A program made the translations under genes and the position numbers. From Rhodocollybia butyracea (taxonomy: Eukaryota; Basidiomycota; Agaricomycetes; Agaricales; Omphalotaceae), in assembly GCA_015501585.1 (NCBI GenBank), contig JADNRY010000138.1:101183-165182 (forward strand): a DNA stretch of 64,000 bases. Reading direction: 5' to 3'. The notes beneath the pieces were generated by a model. That model saw only the letters and a program-made list of their open reading frames with translations, was not told the origin of the DNA and did no database searches. Shown here in pieces: positions 48,649-59,584 of the stretch (position 1 is its first letter; the number at the start of each line of letters is the position of its first letter).

Positions 48649-48926
48649 TGATCTTATCTTGTTATGTCATCTATACGTTCATGGATTCATGCCGTAACGC
48701 AAGCGCAAAAACCAGGAAGCTTCCTGGTTTTTTATATTGACCTTTACATATGTCACACGTGACACATTCTTTTAATTCTATACATACATATTGACACCTC
48801 AGCATCGTTCTGCCACTGTTGCTGAGGTTAGTACTCACATTCTTTATTTCTTGTACTTATTACTGACTATGTACCTGGAACTCTCTTTTATTTCAATAGG
48901 TACATAATACAGCATTGTTCTACCAC
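48636..48926 (+). repeat. Copia 3' LTR, first part (continues at 53215-53250)
   Basis: Starts TGTTAAAAGTTGATG. It contains an inverted AACCAGGAAGCTTCCTGGTT and a duplicated CAGCATYGTTCTRCCACTG, and ends at the hAT insertion after TCTACCAC. The remainder after the hAT (CTGTCGCTGAG to GTTTCA) ends at 53250. Confidence 0.8.
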
Positions 48927-51900
48927 TAGTGTTGGGGAGGGCCGGGTCGGGCCAGAGGCCCTAGGGTCGGGTCGGGTCAGCGAGGGTCAGGGTCTAGAAT
49001 CCTGACCCTGGCCCCCTATGAGGGCCAGGGTCGGGTCAGTGGTCTGGCCCAGGGTCAAGTCCAAAAAAGGAAAAAAATTTATTGGCTCTCTTCGAAACAG
49101 TCATCATCTAGTTCAATGACCCAGTCCTGGCCCTCTGAAGTAGCTGAAACTTCTGTCATAATTACATCCTCCTCCAATTCCTCCCTGCCAATCTGATCCT
49201 CAGTCGCAAGACTAGGCCCTTGCTCTTGAAACTCTACAGTATCCCGCAACGTTGACTTAATTACTTGTATCGCTTCCGTGATATCACCTTGAAGTCGGTT
49301 CTGAAGCTTTGTAAGAACAAGCCCCCAGCTGAGAAGCATCGCTCACTTGAAACAGAGCTAGCCATAATAACAAGATAATCCAAAGCGATTGCAGTCCAGA
49401 TGGGACCAAGACGTTGCGAGTTAATCTATATTTAACTATCATTTGAGCATAACAAAAGAAAAGTGTGATGACAACACTTACCGCCCACCAAGTAATGATT
49501 GACATGTCAGCTGGTAACGCTTCAGGACCACAGCCCATGAACTTGTTATAGTCCGCATGCCATGCTTCAATGTTTGAAGGAGGGGTTAAAGTTGATGTTT
49601 CACCCCGACGATGCTTATCAGTGAAGAGCCGCTTGGTCTTTGTACTCATCTTCACTGCCAACACTTCGGGTGGCTGACTGGTACTGCCGTGAATCTTAAC
49701 ATAGTGTTTCTTGAACTCAAGTTTGCAAACAGTTAGCTCGACAAAACACAAGCATTTTAGCAGATATGACTCACCACATCTTCGACAAACATGTTCACTT
49801 CAGCAATCATATTATTATCCCAGTTTTCCTCAAAGTGTTTACGCTTTGCTGTAGGGTTGAGAACTACACAAGAAATATATGAATCAACAGTGACAAATAT
49901 AGAACTAAAAAGAACAACAAACCTGTCGATATCACATACGCCTCGGAATCACTGGTCTTATTATAGTACTTTTCAATGACATTGATTGCGGCGGTGAGCG
50001 CAGGTTCATAGGCGGAATACGCATCATCATCCCGGCGGTCAAACCAAGCTGTATACAAGGCTTCCAAGGCTGGAATTGCGAGGTAGAGGGATGGATAGCA
50101 ATCTGAAGAAAATGATTGTTGCGCATCATCGGCAAACTATAAGACTATAAACATTGGTAGCTGGGATAGAGGAAATACACACCTCCAGGAGACTCGCAAA
50201 CTCCGACAAATTCTCCCAGCATTCGTTATCCATTCGAAGTCTCTCAAGCTTAGCTTTCTTGGCTGCTGCTGGCTCGGTAGCAATCAACTTTGAAACAAAC
50301 ATTTCGACGGCCAAAAATCATGGTGAGCTACTGTTAGAATTGAGAAATATAATCACCTTGTGAAGCTGGGTGGCACGGTAAATCATATTAAAGGTTGATG
50401 ACCACCGAACCTTCATATCAAGAATCATCATTAAGGGTGTCTTGGTGGCGTCTAGCGCTTGTTGAATTCGTAAGAATAACTCCTTCCACTGGCTTGATGA
50501 TTTGACCTACGATAAAAATGTTATTGTATCAGAGAAAAAAATAGGGGTTAGCAATGTACCTTCACCGCAATTGCCCGAATTTTTCCCACCACATCTTTAG
50601 AGTCAAGCTCAATGGTGTCATCAGTATCATGGACAGAGTAGTGTGCGGCCTTGCTCTGTGTCTTGATCATTGACTGAGCCCCAAGATTAATCGTGTGCGC
50701 CAGGCAGCTAGGTGTGAAACATCATTTGGAGCAACAAACACTGACGGTGATAATCACTTACCGGACCATAGTTTTTAATGCATCCCGAGGATTGCCGGTT
50801 TTCTCCTCGATTCGAACAGCCAGCTCCTCAAGCATAGTGAGGTTAGGAGCAGCGTTATCACAAGTAACAAACCCGAGCTTGGACGAGATGAGCATTAAAG
50901 GAGAATGTCAAATTACCTTCTCTTCGATCCCAGCCCTCACAATTACCTTAAATAAAGCTTGCCCCATATGCTCACCGGAGTGACCACCATTTAAGCGGAC
51001 GAATCCAATTACAGCAGCTCTCAACTTCCAAGAAGCAGTCCCGTCAACATCAATCCAGTGAGCCGTAATGGCTAGATATGAATCGGTGTTGCTGGCTTGC
51101 CATGCGTCGCAAGTGAGATGAACTTTTCCTGGAGTTTTCTACTACACTGTGAATATATTGAATTCAATTATTTTATAACATTGAACTCACAGCAAATAGC
51201 TTTTTCAGCTGTCCCATCCTTTTGAAGAACATTCGCATTATTCCAGCACGGGTCACTTTATGATCTGGAAGTGTGATGACCTCTTTAGCTGAAGACGCAA
51301 CATCAATCATATTCCGAAAACTTGGACGTTCAATGACACTCAAGGCCTTTGAAATGGTGAGTATAATAAGCTATGTTCTGTAGATGAAAACTTCGAACAC
51401 GGACCTGGTTTGTATCAACAATAAAGGTCCAAATAGCCTCATTCATACGGTGCTGAGAGTATGGGGTTCGCTTTTCTAGAGGAATGACTGCGGCATCAAG
51501 AGTACTTTGGCTTTTTCCAGCTTCTGCTGCTTCTTGTTGAGACTTTCGGTCTGCCAGGAGCTTTGATATGAAGTTATTCTTCTTACACCACTCATAGTAT
51601 ACATTCTAGTGTCAGATTCATGTGAGAACTCTACCCAGATTACTAATGCACCTTATGCTGCAGATCCCTCTGAATATGCTTGCGTATCGTTGTACTATGG
51701 TCGGTGAGTGTTGGGTCTGATGTTGGAGAGAATCGCCTACAATAAATTTAAGCATGGGTTATGATCATAAGCTATGTGGAGTAATGTTTTAGCTCACTTG
51801 CAAAGAATACAATCCGCTAGCTTAACACTTCCACCGTTCTTCTTGCCCCTTTCCGACGATTATCGATGAAAGCAGAAACATTGTGTGTACTCTCTGTGTT

Positions 51901-53206
51901 ACTTTCAGGTATCTCCTGGCTAATATTGGTAACCTGGACATTGAGTAGCATTCCATCTTCATCTCACTCATTCATGTCAAGTTCAATGATTTCTGGTGGT
52001 TAATTTCAAGAAAAATTGATACAATGCACAAGTTAATTACATACCTTTTTCGTGGAGATCCTCATGCTCTTGCAATGATTCAGAGTCAGACCCGCCATTC
52101 TTGGCTCGTTTTTTTGTAGGTTGCGTCGAGGCTTTTTCAGGCCCAGGTTTTTGTTTCGTTGTATTCACTGATGAATTAGGTTCACCCTCATCGGCTAGTG
52201 CTGCTCGTTGTGTTGCTGTACAGCGACGCAAGGAGTCATTGATAATGAGTTTTGGATCTGGTTTGTCTCGTTCCCGGGGGTTGGCCATGGTGACTCGAGT
52301 AGAGGTAGATCCGAAACTTGAAACTCCAATTTTGATTCTGGCCTGCCTGAAAAAATTTACGCTGAACTTCGTTCCTACTGCCATGTACTCTGTTACTACC
52401 AAAGGCTGGGCAAGTCCTTCTGGACAAGACTGTGGTACTTATATCCAGGATGCAGAAACTGAGATTACACACAAAGTAAGCCATATGCACCTCAGTCTTT
52501 GCTCAACTGAAAACTGTGACCTGTAGGCGATTACCAGTGACTCCAACAGCACTGGTGTTATACTTAATAGCTTGGGAGCTGTTATGCACTGCACCGCACA
52601 TGCTCAAAATACTCTCATTCAGTGCAATGTAGATATGCAGGAGAGGGAACATCATATTCCAAAGTACACTCAAAAGTAAGCTTTCTATTAATGACTAACA
52701 TCCAATCTGCTGATAAGCTGTAGATATCACCGCAAAATCCAGTTGGCTAGAGCTCAGTTTGGTTACTTTATTTGTCGCCCCTTTGCTTTTTTGTGCTGCT
52801 CGAGTGTAGAGTCTGTAGACACTGATTCAGTACCTTCGTTACACAGTGTTTCTACAGCGTCTTGATAGTTTTAGTTACTGCTTGCATCGGCGTGTACTGC
52901 TAATACTGTCTACCAATTTTGAATTCAGTAAAGGAAACGGCTGGTTCCTACCAGCGAGCTTAGTGAATTGTTCATTACATCATTCGATTTCTTGAAAATT
53001 GAATGATGTCACTGGGTTTGTATCAGCGCTAACTTGGCGCTAATTCACCTCTGGCCCAAGGTCAAGACCCAGGGCCAGGGGCGAGCAAAATCCTGACCCC
53101 GGCCCTTGACCCTCTTTGACCCTCTAGAATGGTCGGGTCGGGTCGGGTCGACCCTAGCTGGGCCGGGTCGGGTCAAGGGTCACTGACCCGGCCCTCCCCA
53201 ACACTA
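48927..53206 (-). mobile_element. hAT DNA transposon with transposase, 4280 bp
   Basis: Terminal inverted repeats of about 22 bp start TAGTGTTGGGGAGGGCCGGG at the left and are its inverse at the right. They are followed by subterminal arrays of GGGTCGGGTC. An exact 8-bp duplication TCTACCAC flanks both ends (48919-48926 and 53207-53214). Eight-base duplication, TAGTG ends, BED finger and C-terminal dimerisation domain together identify hAT. It sits in the 3' LTR of the copia element and so is younger than it. Confidence 0.95.
49079..52288 (-). CDS. hAT transposase, multi-exon
   Basis: Minus-strand gene starting MANPRERDKPDPKLI at 52288, with about a dozen short introns. Domains in order are a basic Ser/Thr-rich N terminus, then a BED-type zinc finger (KLADCILCK, then after an intron DHSTTIRKHIQRDLQHK) at about 51640-51830. 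The catalytic region has VHLTCDAWQASNTDSYLAI, likely first Asp, and LGFVTCDNAAPN, second Asp (about 50830-51130). A helical insertion follows, then MASSVSSERCFSAGGLVLTK in the C-terminal hAT dimerisation domain (about 49270-49370), and an acidic tail ending FEESQ at 49079. It cuts and pastes elements bearing the matching ends. Two flaws are visible near the N terminus: TGA after NE at about 51962-51968 and a one-base shift before the BED finger (about 51840). These could be decay or unannotated introns, so activity is uncertain. Confidence 0.85.
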
Positions 53207-53214
53207 TCTACCAC

Positions 53215-53250
53215 TGTCGCTGAGAACTCTCTTTTATTTCAATAGTTTCA
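53215..53250 (+). repeat. Copia 3' LTR, remainder
   Basis: Reads CTGTCGCTGAG...AATAGTTTCA and completes the LTR interrupted by the hAT element. The end matches the restored 5' LTR end across 40596-40604 and 42230-42231. The next bases, ATATT, may be the host flank of the copia insertion. Confidence 0.75.
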
Positions 53251-53645
53251 ATATTACCAAAGAAGTCAATGGTATGAGGAAAGAACAGAATAGACTAGCT
53301 TACTGCAAAGCGTTAGTGAGAAACTGGTGTCGACAGGCTGAGCGGGAGCATGGTGAGAGAGCAAAAGTAAAAGTGTTGCCTGGGAAATGCCACGTAAACA
53401 CTGTGCGCTGACAATCAGAAGTCCACCATCACATGAGTGTGAGTCTTGACAGTTGATGCTTACTGCCCAGTGGCAAGTATCAACATGCCTGCCCAGACCA
53501 ACACTGTACAAACATCATACAGACTTTTGTATAAACTTTGCCCAAACTTTGCACAAAACTTTTGTACAAACTTTGCACAAGTATTGTAGAAGTGTACAAT
53601 GTTTTTAACATCTTATAACTATCGTAAAAAGCAGACTACAATTAG

Positions 53646-53751
53646 GCGCCTTGGCCATCACCCGGATTAGGAAGTTCTTTCCTAGTTACAGAGTAAGTAC
53701 TTTGCGCATAACTAGGAAAGAACTTCCTAATCTGGGTGATGGCCAAGGCGC
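53646..53751. repeat. Strong hairpin, 43-bp arms, 20-base loop
   Basis: The left arm 53646-53688 (starts GCGCCTTGGCCATCACCC) pairs with the right arm 53709-53751 over 43 positions with a single mismatch. The loop is 53689-53708. The arm ends and the neighbouring imperfect hairpin at about 53896-53942 (CGGCGCAAGGCGCT against AGCGCCCAAACGCCG) share GCGC-rich motifs with the hairpins in the two TAGAGATGTCC MITEs. Confidence 0.92.
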
Positions 53752-55236
53752 TTAAATGGCACTTGTGTCGACACCATTCACAAGTATTAGTACAAAGACC
53801 TAGTAAAATTGTAAGTAAATATACTAGATACTTACAATGAACAATGTTTGTAGTATAGTATTAGTACTTAGTAGTAGCAAAACTTGTTTTGATTGTAGAC
53901 AGCTAACGGCGCAAGGCGCTTAAATTAGCGCCCAAACGCCGCACCACGAGATACAGTATTCTTCACATCTCCTTCAATTTACCTTGGGTTTAGGATTACT
54001 CCTGCCACCTTGAGTGACTGTTTCTCCTTTATTTCATTCCACAGTTAGGAACTTTTTAATCTCAAGTTCTTGGTATGTTCTTTTTCATTCATTCTTGATT
54101 GTCAGTACTTACAGTGACTTATGACTGTAAGTAAGTGTGAACCAGTAGTTCACAGGTTCTATAAGTGAGGGAGGACTTGAAGAACAATGTATCTCAGCTA
54201 TTCTCGCTTCGATAATTGTCATCTAAGCCCTGCAACATCAAGTTTCATTCTAATCTTTGAAATACTGCTCCAAGGGGACAGATCTCAGTTCTATGCTGGA
54301 GCATCGGAAAACCACCCGGTATCGGGACGTTGTACCGTATTTCCAACTTGTATAAACTCGTTTCAAGGGTTCATAAATTTTCTAAGGTCTCTGATTGATG
54401 GGCATTGAAGTATGAGCATATCTATAGAAATATAGGTATGTCTCCTCCTAATACCTACTCAAATCTCGTCTCTATGGTCGGGGGACTCCTGTATCATCAT
54501 GCTATGCAATTATTTGAAAATGAGGCATTTATCCCAACAACTGATGTAACCATGTTCTGGGACCGGAGAAGTACCCTGGATACCGGTATTTCGATGCCGT
54601 CGGATGCCTATGCACTGCTTTCGTTCGTTCTAGTGCTTCAGGGTCTCTGGTACATTTTATTTCTTGCCCCAGATTGCCCTTTTGCATGTTCTAAGTTTTA
54701 TACCCTTAGTAAGGTATTATCATTCTGAGTAAGCATTTCCTATGGAAGGGAAAGCTTGTAATCGAGTGCTAACTAGTGAAACGATGTAAGAATCGTCCAA
54801 ACGGTCCGCAACATCGAAGGTTTCATAGAAAACGGCCTCCTGGTGAGGTAGTTTCAAGTAAATCAATTATATCAAATTCAGAGTATGAGCCGAAATGGCT
54901 GATGGTTTGAGATCAATGTTAGGCCGTCGTGCGCGTGAAGCGGTTGGCAATACAGGCATTGTACGAGCGTGTCCAATTTGGGTTTCAGTGAACACAGCAC
55001 TGGGAGAAGGTCTCCAAGTGATATGAACACTACGTATCATGCAAGGACTATCCAGTAGTGGGCTTTAAGTCTAGTTTTAGACTCAAAAAGTCTCGGGGCA
55101 TATCACCAGTCTATAGTAGTAGAGTATAAACACAGTAGATTTCTGCGTGTTTGTTTGAAGTAGTATAGTATACAAATAGTAAAAATTGGTTCCTTACACT
55201 GAATACTCTACTGGCTTGAGATAAGCTTGAGTTTGC
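53752..55236. other. Unassigned sequence
   Basis: Contains the imperfect GCGC hairpin at 53896-53942 and plus-strand open frames at 54187-54728 that I cannot assign. The last eight bases, GAGTTTGC, are the left target duplication of the next element. Confidence 0.35.
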
Positions 55237-56108
55237 TAGAGATGTCCACGAGTCCAAGTCTTGACAGGTACTCACAGGTAAGATCCGTGGGAAAACTTGT
55301 TGTATATTGCCGATGTGGCAACTCCGGAGATTAGTTAGCCAGATCAGTATGTTCATATGTCCATGTACTTACTCATCGTATTAGCAATACTATACAGTAT
55401 GTACAGTATATAAGCTTGCATGTAGTACCGTAGTACTCATGCGTTTGCGAGGTATCTAATACCTTGTTCAACTGCACTAACTACTTGTGTTGGATCCCAG
55501 GACTGACCGCCTGATTGGACACTCATCGGATTCCCTAACAGAAATCCCACAAAACTCGCAAGTATCTGACTCGCAGATCCCAAGACCCGTTTCCCACGGG
55601 TCACAAGTCAGGCTTTGGGAAATTTCGGTTGACTTGCCTGACTTGTGAACTCATATATTTATTTATTGGTGATCAAAACTTACAGTAATTAACAGTATCA
55701 TATTTATTGTAGTACTTAACAAGTACTGCCACACATGTTTGAGGTTGTAGACAGCTCACGGCGATTGGGCGCTAATTTTAGCGCCCATTCGCCGTGAGCT
55801 GTCTACAATACAAAGCCTAACTGTCAGTACATTTTTACTTCATAACATAGTATGAAATTAGTGTAGCAAGATAGTACAGGTTTTTGATAGCATTATACAC
55901 TGTACAAGCAATGTATGCAAGTAAATAATGGTAAATACTTGTGACTATAGCTCTAATTACTTGTTTAATAGACAGATCCACAAGTACTTGTGAGTCAGTG
56001 ACCTGTTTCCCACGAGTCAGCCACGGGTCACAAGTCAAGCCTTATAGGCCACAAGTACTTGCGCCACGGGTCGCAAGTATACTTGACCCGGACTTATGGA
56101 CATCTCTA
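55237..56108. mobile_element. hAT-like non-autonomous element (MITE), TAGAGATGTCC ends, perfect duplication
   Basis: Sister of the element at 26527-27151. The ends TAGAGATGTCCACGAGTCC and the inverse of TAGAGATGTCCATAAGTCC are flanked on both sides by GAGTTTGC (55229-55236 and 56109-56116). The interior shares ACTCGCAAGTA and GTTTCCCACGGGTCA blocks and a 27-bp-arm hairpin at 55747-55806 with one mismatch. About 250 bp near 55310-55560 is extra relative to the sister. Confidence 0.92.
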
Positions 56109-56116
56109 GAGTTTGC

Positions 56117-56436
56117 CTAAGTCTGCCTAAGTTGTAGGTTTATACTTAAGTGATTCAAGCTGACCTGAGTAGCATCAGAATTCTCAAGACTTGAGTAGCC
56201 TGAGTCAAAGCTATCTACCCAAGTCAACTTGAGTTAACCTGGGGTTTGGATCAGAATCCTCAAGTTCACTCATCAACTTAAATGACCTGATTGGCCTAAG
56301 TTGAAGCCATCTACCCAAGTCAGCTTGAGTTAACCTGGGGTTGGAATATTTACTCAAGTTGACTCAAGTCAACCTGGGGTTGGAATACATACTCAAGCCA
56401 GCTCAGGTTGACTTAAGTAAATAAGACCTTTCCTGA
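56117..56436. mobile_element. CATCAGG-family fragment (one end only)
   Basis: Repeats of CTTGAGTTAACCTGGGGTT and CAAGTCAACTTGAG resemble the arms of the 42700-42929 MITE. The block ends ACCTTTCCTGATG at 56436, the family's right terminus with one base altered. No left CATCAGG end was found, possibly because the hAT MITE and other changes removed it. Confidence 0.45.
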
Positions 56437-57301
56437 TGGAATTGATTGGCAAACACCAACCGCAACTTTTGTCTGGGACACTTGCAACTATCCTTCACAC
56501 TTCAACAGAACACTGTTCAGCCTTTCTTGCACCTATGACCTTGCCGCTGACATTTCTCTTGCCTATGTCGAGAAAGCTATTGGTGTCTCCACTTTTCCGT
56601 CAAGTACCTCAATTCCTAGCCAACAGCTCCGTTGTCACTGCCACAAATCAAATCAAGTTCATCTATACTGCCTTCAACAGGCTGTCATGGATTTATGCAT
56701 TGGCAAAGCCAAGGGGGTCCAAAGATTTTAGCGCCCGACGGTGGGTAGGTTAGTTAGTCCACTGACCAGTCTGCAAAAAAAAAATTGACACCCAATATAT
56801 TGACCTGTTTTGGGCACTTTCTGGAGCATTTAGCATATAGTACTTGTGCAGAACACGGTTTCACGGGCGTAGCTACAGGCGCATGCACCAGAATTGCAAT
56901 TTTTGCTAATGTATGGTATAAGCACTGCTGCCACCTCGGCACATTCAGCCCGAATCGGTATGAGGTGCCCCCTAATCTCACTGAGGAGAACAAAGACCTA
57001 CCTGAGACGCATGAGAAATGGTGCCAATTCCATGTTCAACAGGTGTGAACATACAAGGTTAGTTAATTATTATTTATGAACCTTGTCAACTCATAAATCA
57101 CTGCTTCAGACACTTCGGTAATCCTCTCCAGCAACGAGATGGGCATCAATCCAGAGTCTGCTGCTGCATCTAATATCACATTGAATGGTGGTCCAAATCA
57201 GGGGGAACCATCACGACGCTCATCAAGAAAGCAAACGCGGATGAAATTTAATGACTCTTTCAAGTGCATTTGTGATATTACAATCACCAAGGCATCACTG
57301 A
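56437..57301. other. Unassigned sequence
   Basis: Short plus-strand open frames at 56436-56753, 56785-57048 and 57139-57357 have no domain I recognise. The last runs into the LTR fragment that follows, so its end is not natural. Confidence 0.3.
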
Positions 57302-58574
57302 ATATAACACGCCCTATGGGCACACTCCTTAAGAAGACCGGTGAACACGACAAATAGGATACTATTGTGTGTACAACGGTGTAAAAGACTAACTAGACTC
57401 TTAAGTAATTGTACGATACTTATAGTAGTAACAGATTTATTATATAATTAATAATAAATAGAATGATAAGACAGACCGTTTGGTCTATCGGCGGCGTCTA
57501 GGATGACCGTATCGCCGGATACAGTCAGTGGTGATTATGGATAGGTGGAGGCGTTACACCCTCCCCCACCAGATTAACATCAGGGATGTGAATCGAAAAT
57601 GGTAATGACATCATCACCATCCAAACCATTTTCATTTGGTTTAACATAGAATGATCCCGCATCAAGTACGGGATTTAATTGATGCGGCGCATCAGATTTT
57701 CGGACTTATCCAAATCAAACGACAGTGGGGCGTACCACCAGAGCATGATTTGATTCGGAAATGTCCGAATGTTCAACGTGCAGACTCAGGAGTTTCTGAG
57801 TAGTGCTTGAGGGGGATTCTCAGTGAGAATCCGACTTGAGAATAAGTAGCAATGCCCAGGTAAGGCATATTACCTGGGCATCTGAATCCAATAATAATTT
57901 ATACGGAAGGTTTATCCTTTCCAATTTTTAAGGAGGTGTCCTCCTCAATAGGCTCAAGAACATATCCAATGTTCTCACTATCTGATTCATCGGGGTATTC
58001 TGATGATTTTTTGTCATCTCTATTCCTAGATGAGACATAATAGTTAGTGAGGGCCGTGTGGTCCTCAATGCGTGCGACGGCTCTGACCATCACTTCTAAT
58101 TTGGCATACTCCAGAACGATCCCCTTGTTCGTGAGTTGCCTGATAATATTGAAGGGTAATCCCTCAATGAACCATTTCTGCATTGGAGCATCCGTGATGC
58201 CCATCGTGTAAGTGAGGAATAATAATCCCTCACACCCATATTGGGTGAGTACTCAATAAGGTCAAACTGCCATGCAGCTTGATGAATGGTCGTTGCTTGG
58301 ATGCAACGATCAAAGACACCAATAATGGTGCCTTCAAATGTCCACTCAAGGACAGTGCAGTGAACACGACAAATAGGATACTATTGTGTGTACGACGGTG
58401 TAAAAGACTAACTAGACTCTTAAGTAATCGTACGATACTTATAGTAATGGATTTATGATATAATTAATAATAAATAGAATGATAAGATAGACCATTTGGT
58501 CTATTGGCAGCGTCTAGGATGACCGTATCGCCGGATACGGTCAGTGGTGATTATGGATAGGCGGAGGCGTTACA
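57302..58574 (-). mobile_element. Gypsy-type element copy D, internally deleted
   Basis: On the minus strand: a partial 5' LTR (58361-58574, starting TGTAACGCC), joined directly to the middle of gag, then about 340 bp of non-coding sequence, a polypurine tract (GGTGGGGGAGGG), and a 3' LTR (57302-57558) again starting TGTAACGCC. The pol genes, the gag start and the end of the 5' LTR are missing. This copy supplies the natural 3' end that copies A and C lack. Confidence 0.8.
57899..58360 (-). pseudogene. Retrotransposon gag C-terminal fragment (copy D)
   Basis: It begins at the 58360 junction with the equivalent of the copy A WTFEGTIIGVF segment, shifts frame near 58200, and continues GLPFNIIRQLTNKGIVLEYA and EVMVRAVARIEDHTALTNYY to a natural-looking end after an acidic tail (DESDSENIG...KDKPSV) at 57899. 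No zinc knuckle is visible, so this family's gag may lack one. Confidence 0.75.
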
Positions 58575-59584
58575 CCGAGGCCAAAAAAAAACAGCGCTGA
58601 CAGTAGTTGAATGTCAGAGGAAAGGCTGCAAAACTGTTTGGGTATGTTTCCTGTCACTCAAGGCCATTTAAGTACTAATGGGATCGACATCATGTGCAGT
58701 ACCATATGGAGTGTGTTGCACTATTACCATACTAAAAAATGGACCTGCGATGCATGTACTAGCTCAAAGCAACGGTAGAGAATAGCGTGGGGTCTTATCT
58801 TATCTTGATTTACTATATATATAGCCGTGGGAATGATTACATAGTTAGTTAGTCCGAGGGTAGAGCCCAGGGAAAAAAAAATCGACGTCTGGTCATGAAT
58901 TATATTTTTTGAACCCCCTTGACTAGAATTCAAATGATCTCAAAGACCCCCCAGCAGATAAAAACAACAAAAAATCAGATATTCATATATCTAAGGACAT
59001 GGGGCCCTAGATACATGTTCTGGCATAAATCACGCATAAATTGAAGGCAAACGATGAAGAACTGAGCAAGCTAGAGTTCTTATGGATTTTACTTGTTTTG
59101 TGTGTGATTTCTCACAAGTCCAAACTATTTCGCAAACGACAATAATTCAGTCAGATCTTACCGCGATTTGGGCCCCACTTGCCCAAGGCCCCAAGCTAGA
59201 TACCTTTGGATCTTGTGTCCAGTCAAGATGATTTGTCTTGCTGCATCTTTGAAAAAAAAATTAGTGCGCAGTATGGAAAATGTGGCTTCAGGAACGGATG
59301 GAGCCCGTTCAATCAACTGCTGTTAAAATAAGGGTGGTCCCGATACTCATTTATTATAAAAACAACCCGTTTTGCTTAATGGGACTGGCATGTCCTCAAG
59401 CATCAAGTATCCCTCGTCTTGATCCCCAAACACACTTCTTTGGCAGACCACAATGTTTTTCAGACAACGAGACATCAGTAGCCAGAACCCCTGATGCAAA
59501 TTGTAGTAAAGAGTTTTACTCCAAGGTTACAGTAAAAGAAGGATAAGCATATTACAGTAACACAGCTCATGAATCATTAAAGGG
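58575..59584. other. Intergenic sequence 3' of NLR gene 3
   Basis: No gene or repeat end was recognised. Several runs of A or T are present (58587, 58873, 59250). The last few hundred bases should include the 3' untranslated region of the minus-strand NLR gene. Confidence 0.35.

Larger units (their letters stand above)
40554..53250 (+). mobile_element. Defective Ty1/copia retrotransposon with nested insertions
   Basis: Order is gag, protease, integrase, reverse transcriptase, RNase H, which defines copia. A 5' LTR remnant (40554-40604, completed at 42230-42231) matches the end of the 3' LTR (48636-48926 plus 53215-53250), including TTTCAATAG, then GTTTCA. Later insertions are a 1.6-kb CATCAGG element (40605-42227), a 230-bp one in gag (42700-42929), foldbacks plus an unknown block in RNase H (46607 to about 48250), and a 4.3-kb hAT in the 3' LTR (48927-53206). 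Without them the element is about 5 kb, the usual copia size. Confidence 0.88.

Noticed and set aside
54187..54728. Possible two-exon gene
   Set aside because: Open frames overlap without a convincing splice or any recognisable motif.
57139..57357. Small plus-strand protein
   Set aside because: Its C-terminal third is the antisense of an LTR fragment, so the frame is not a natural gene end.
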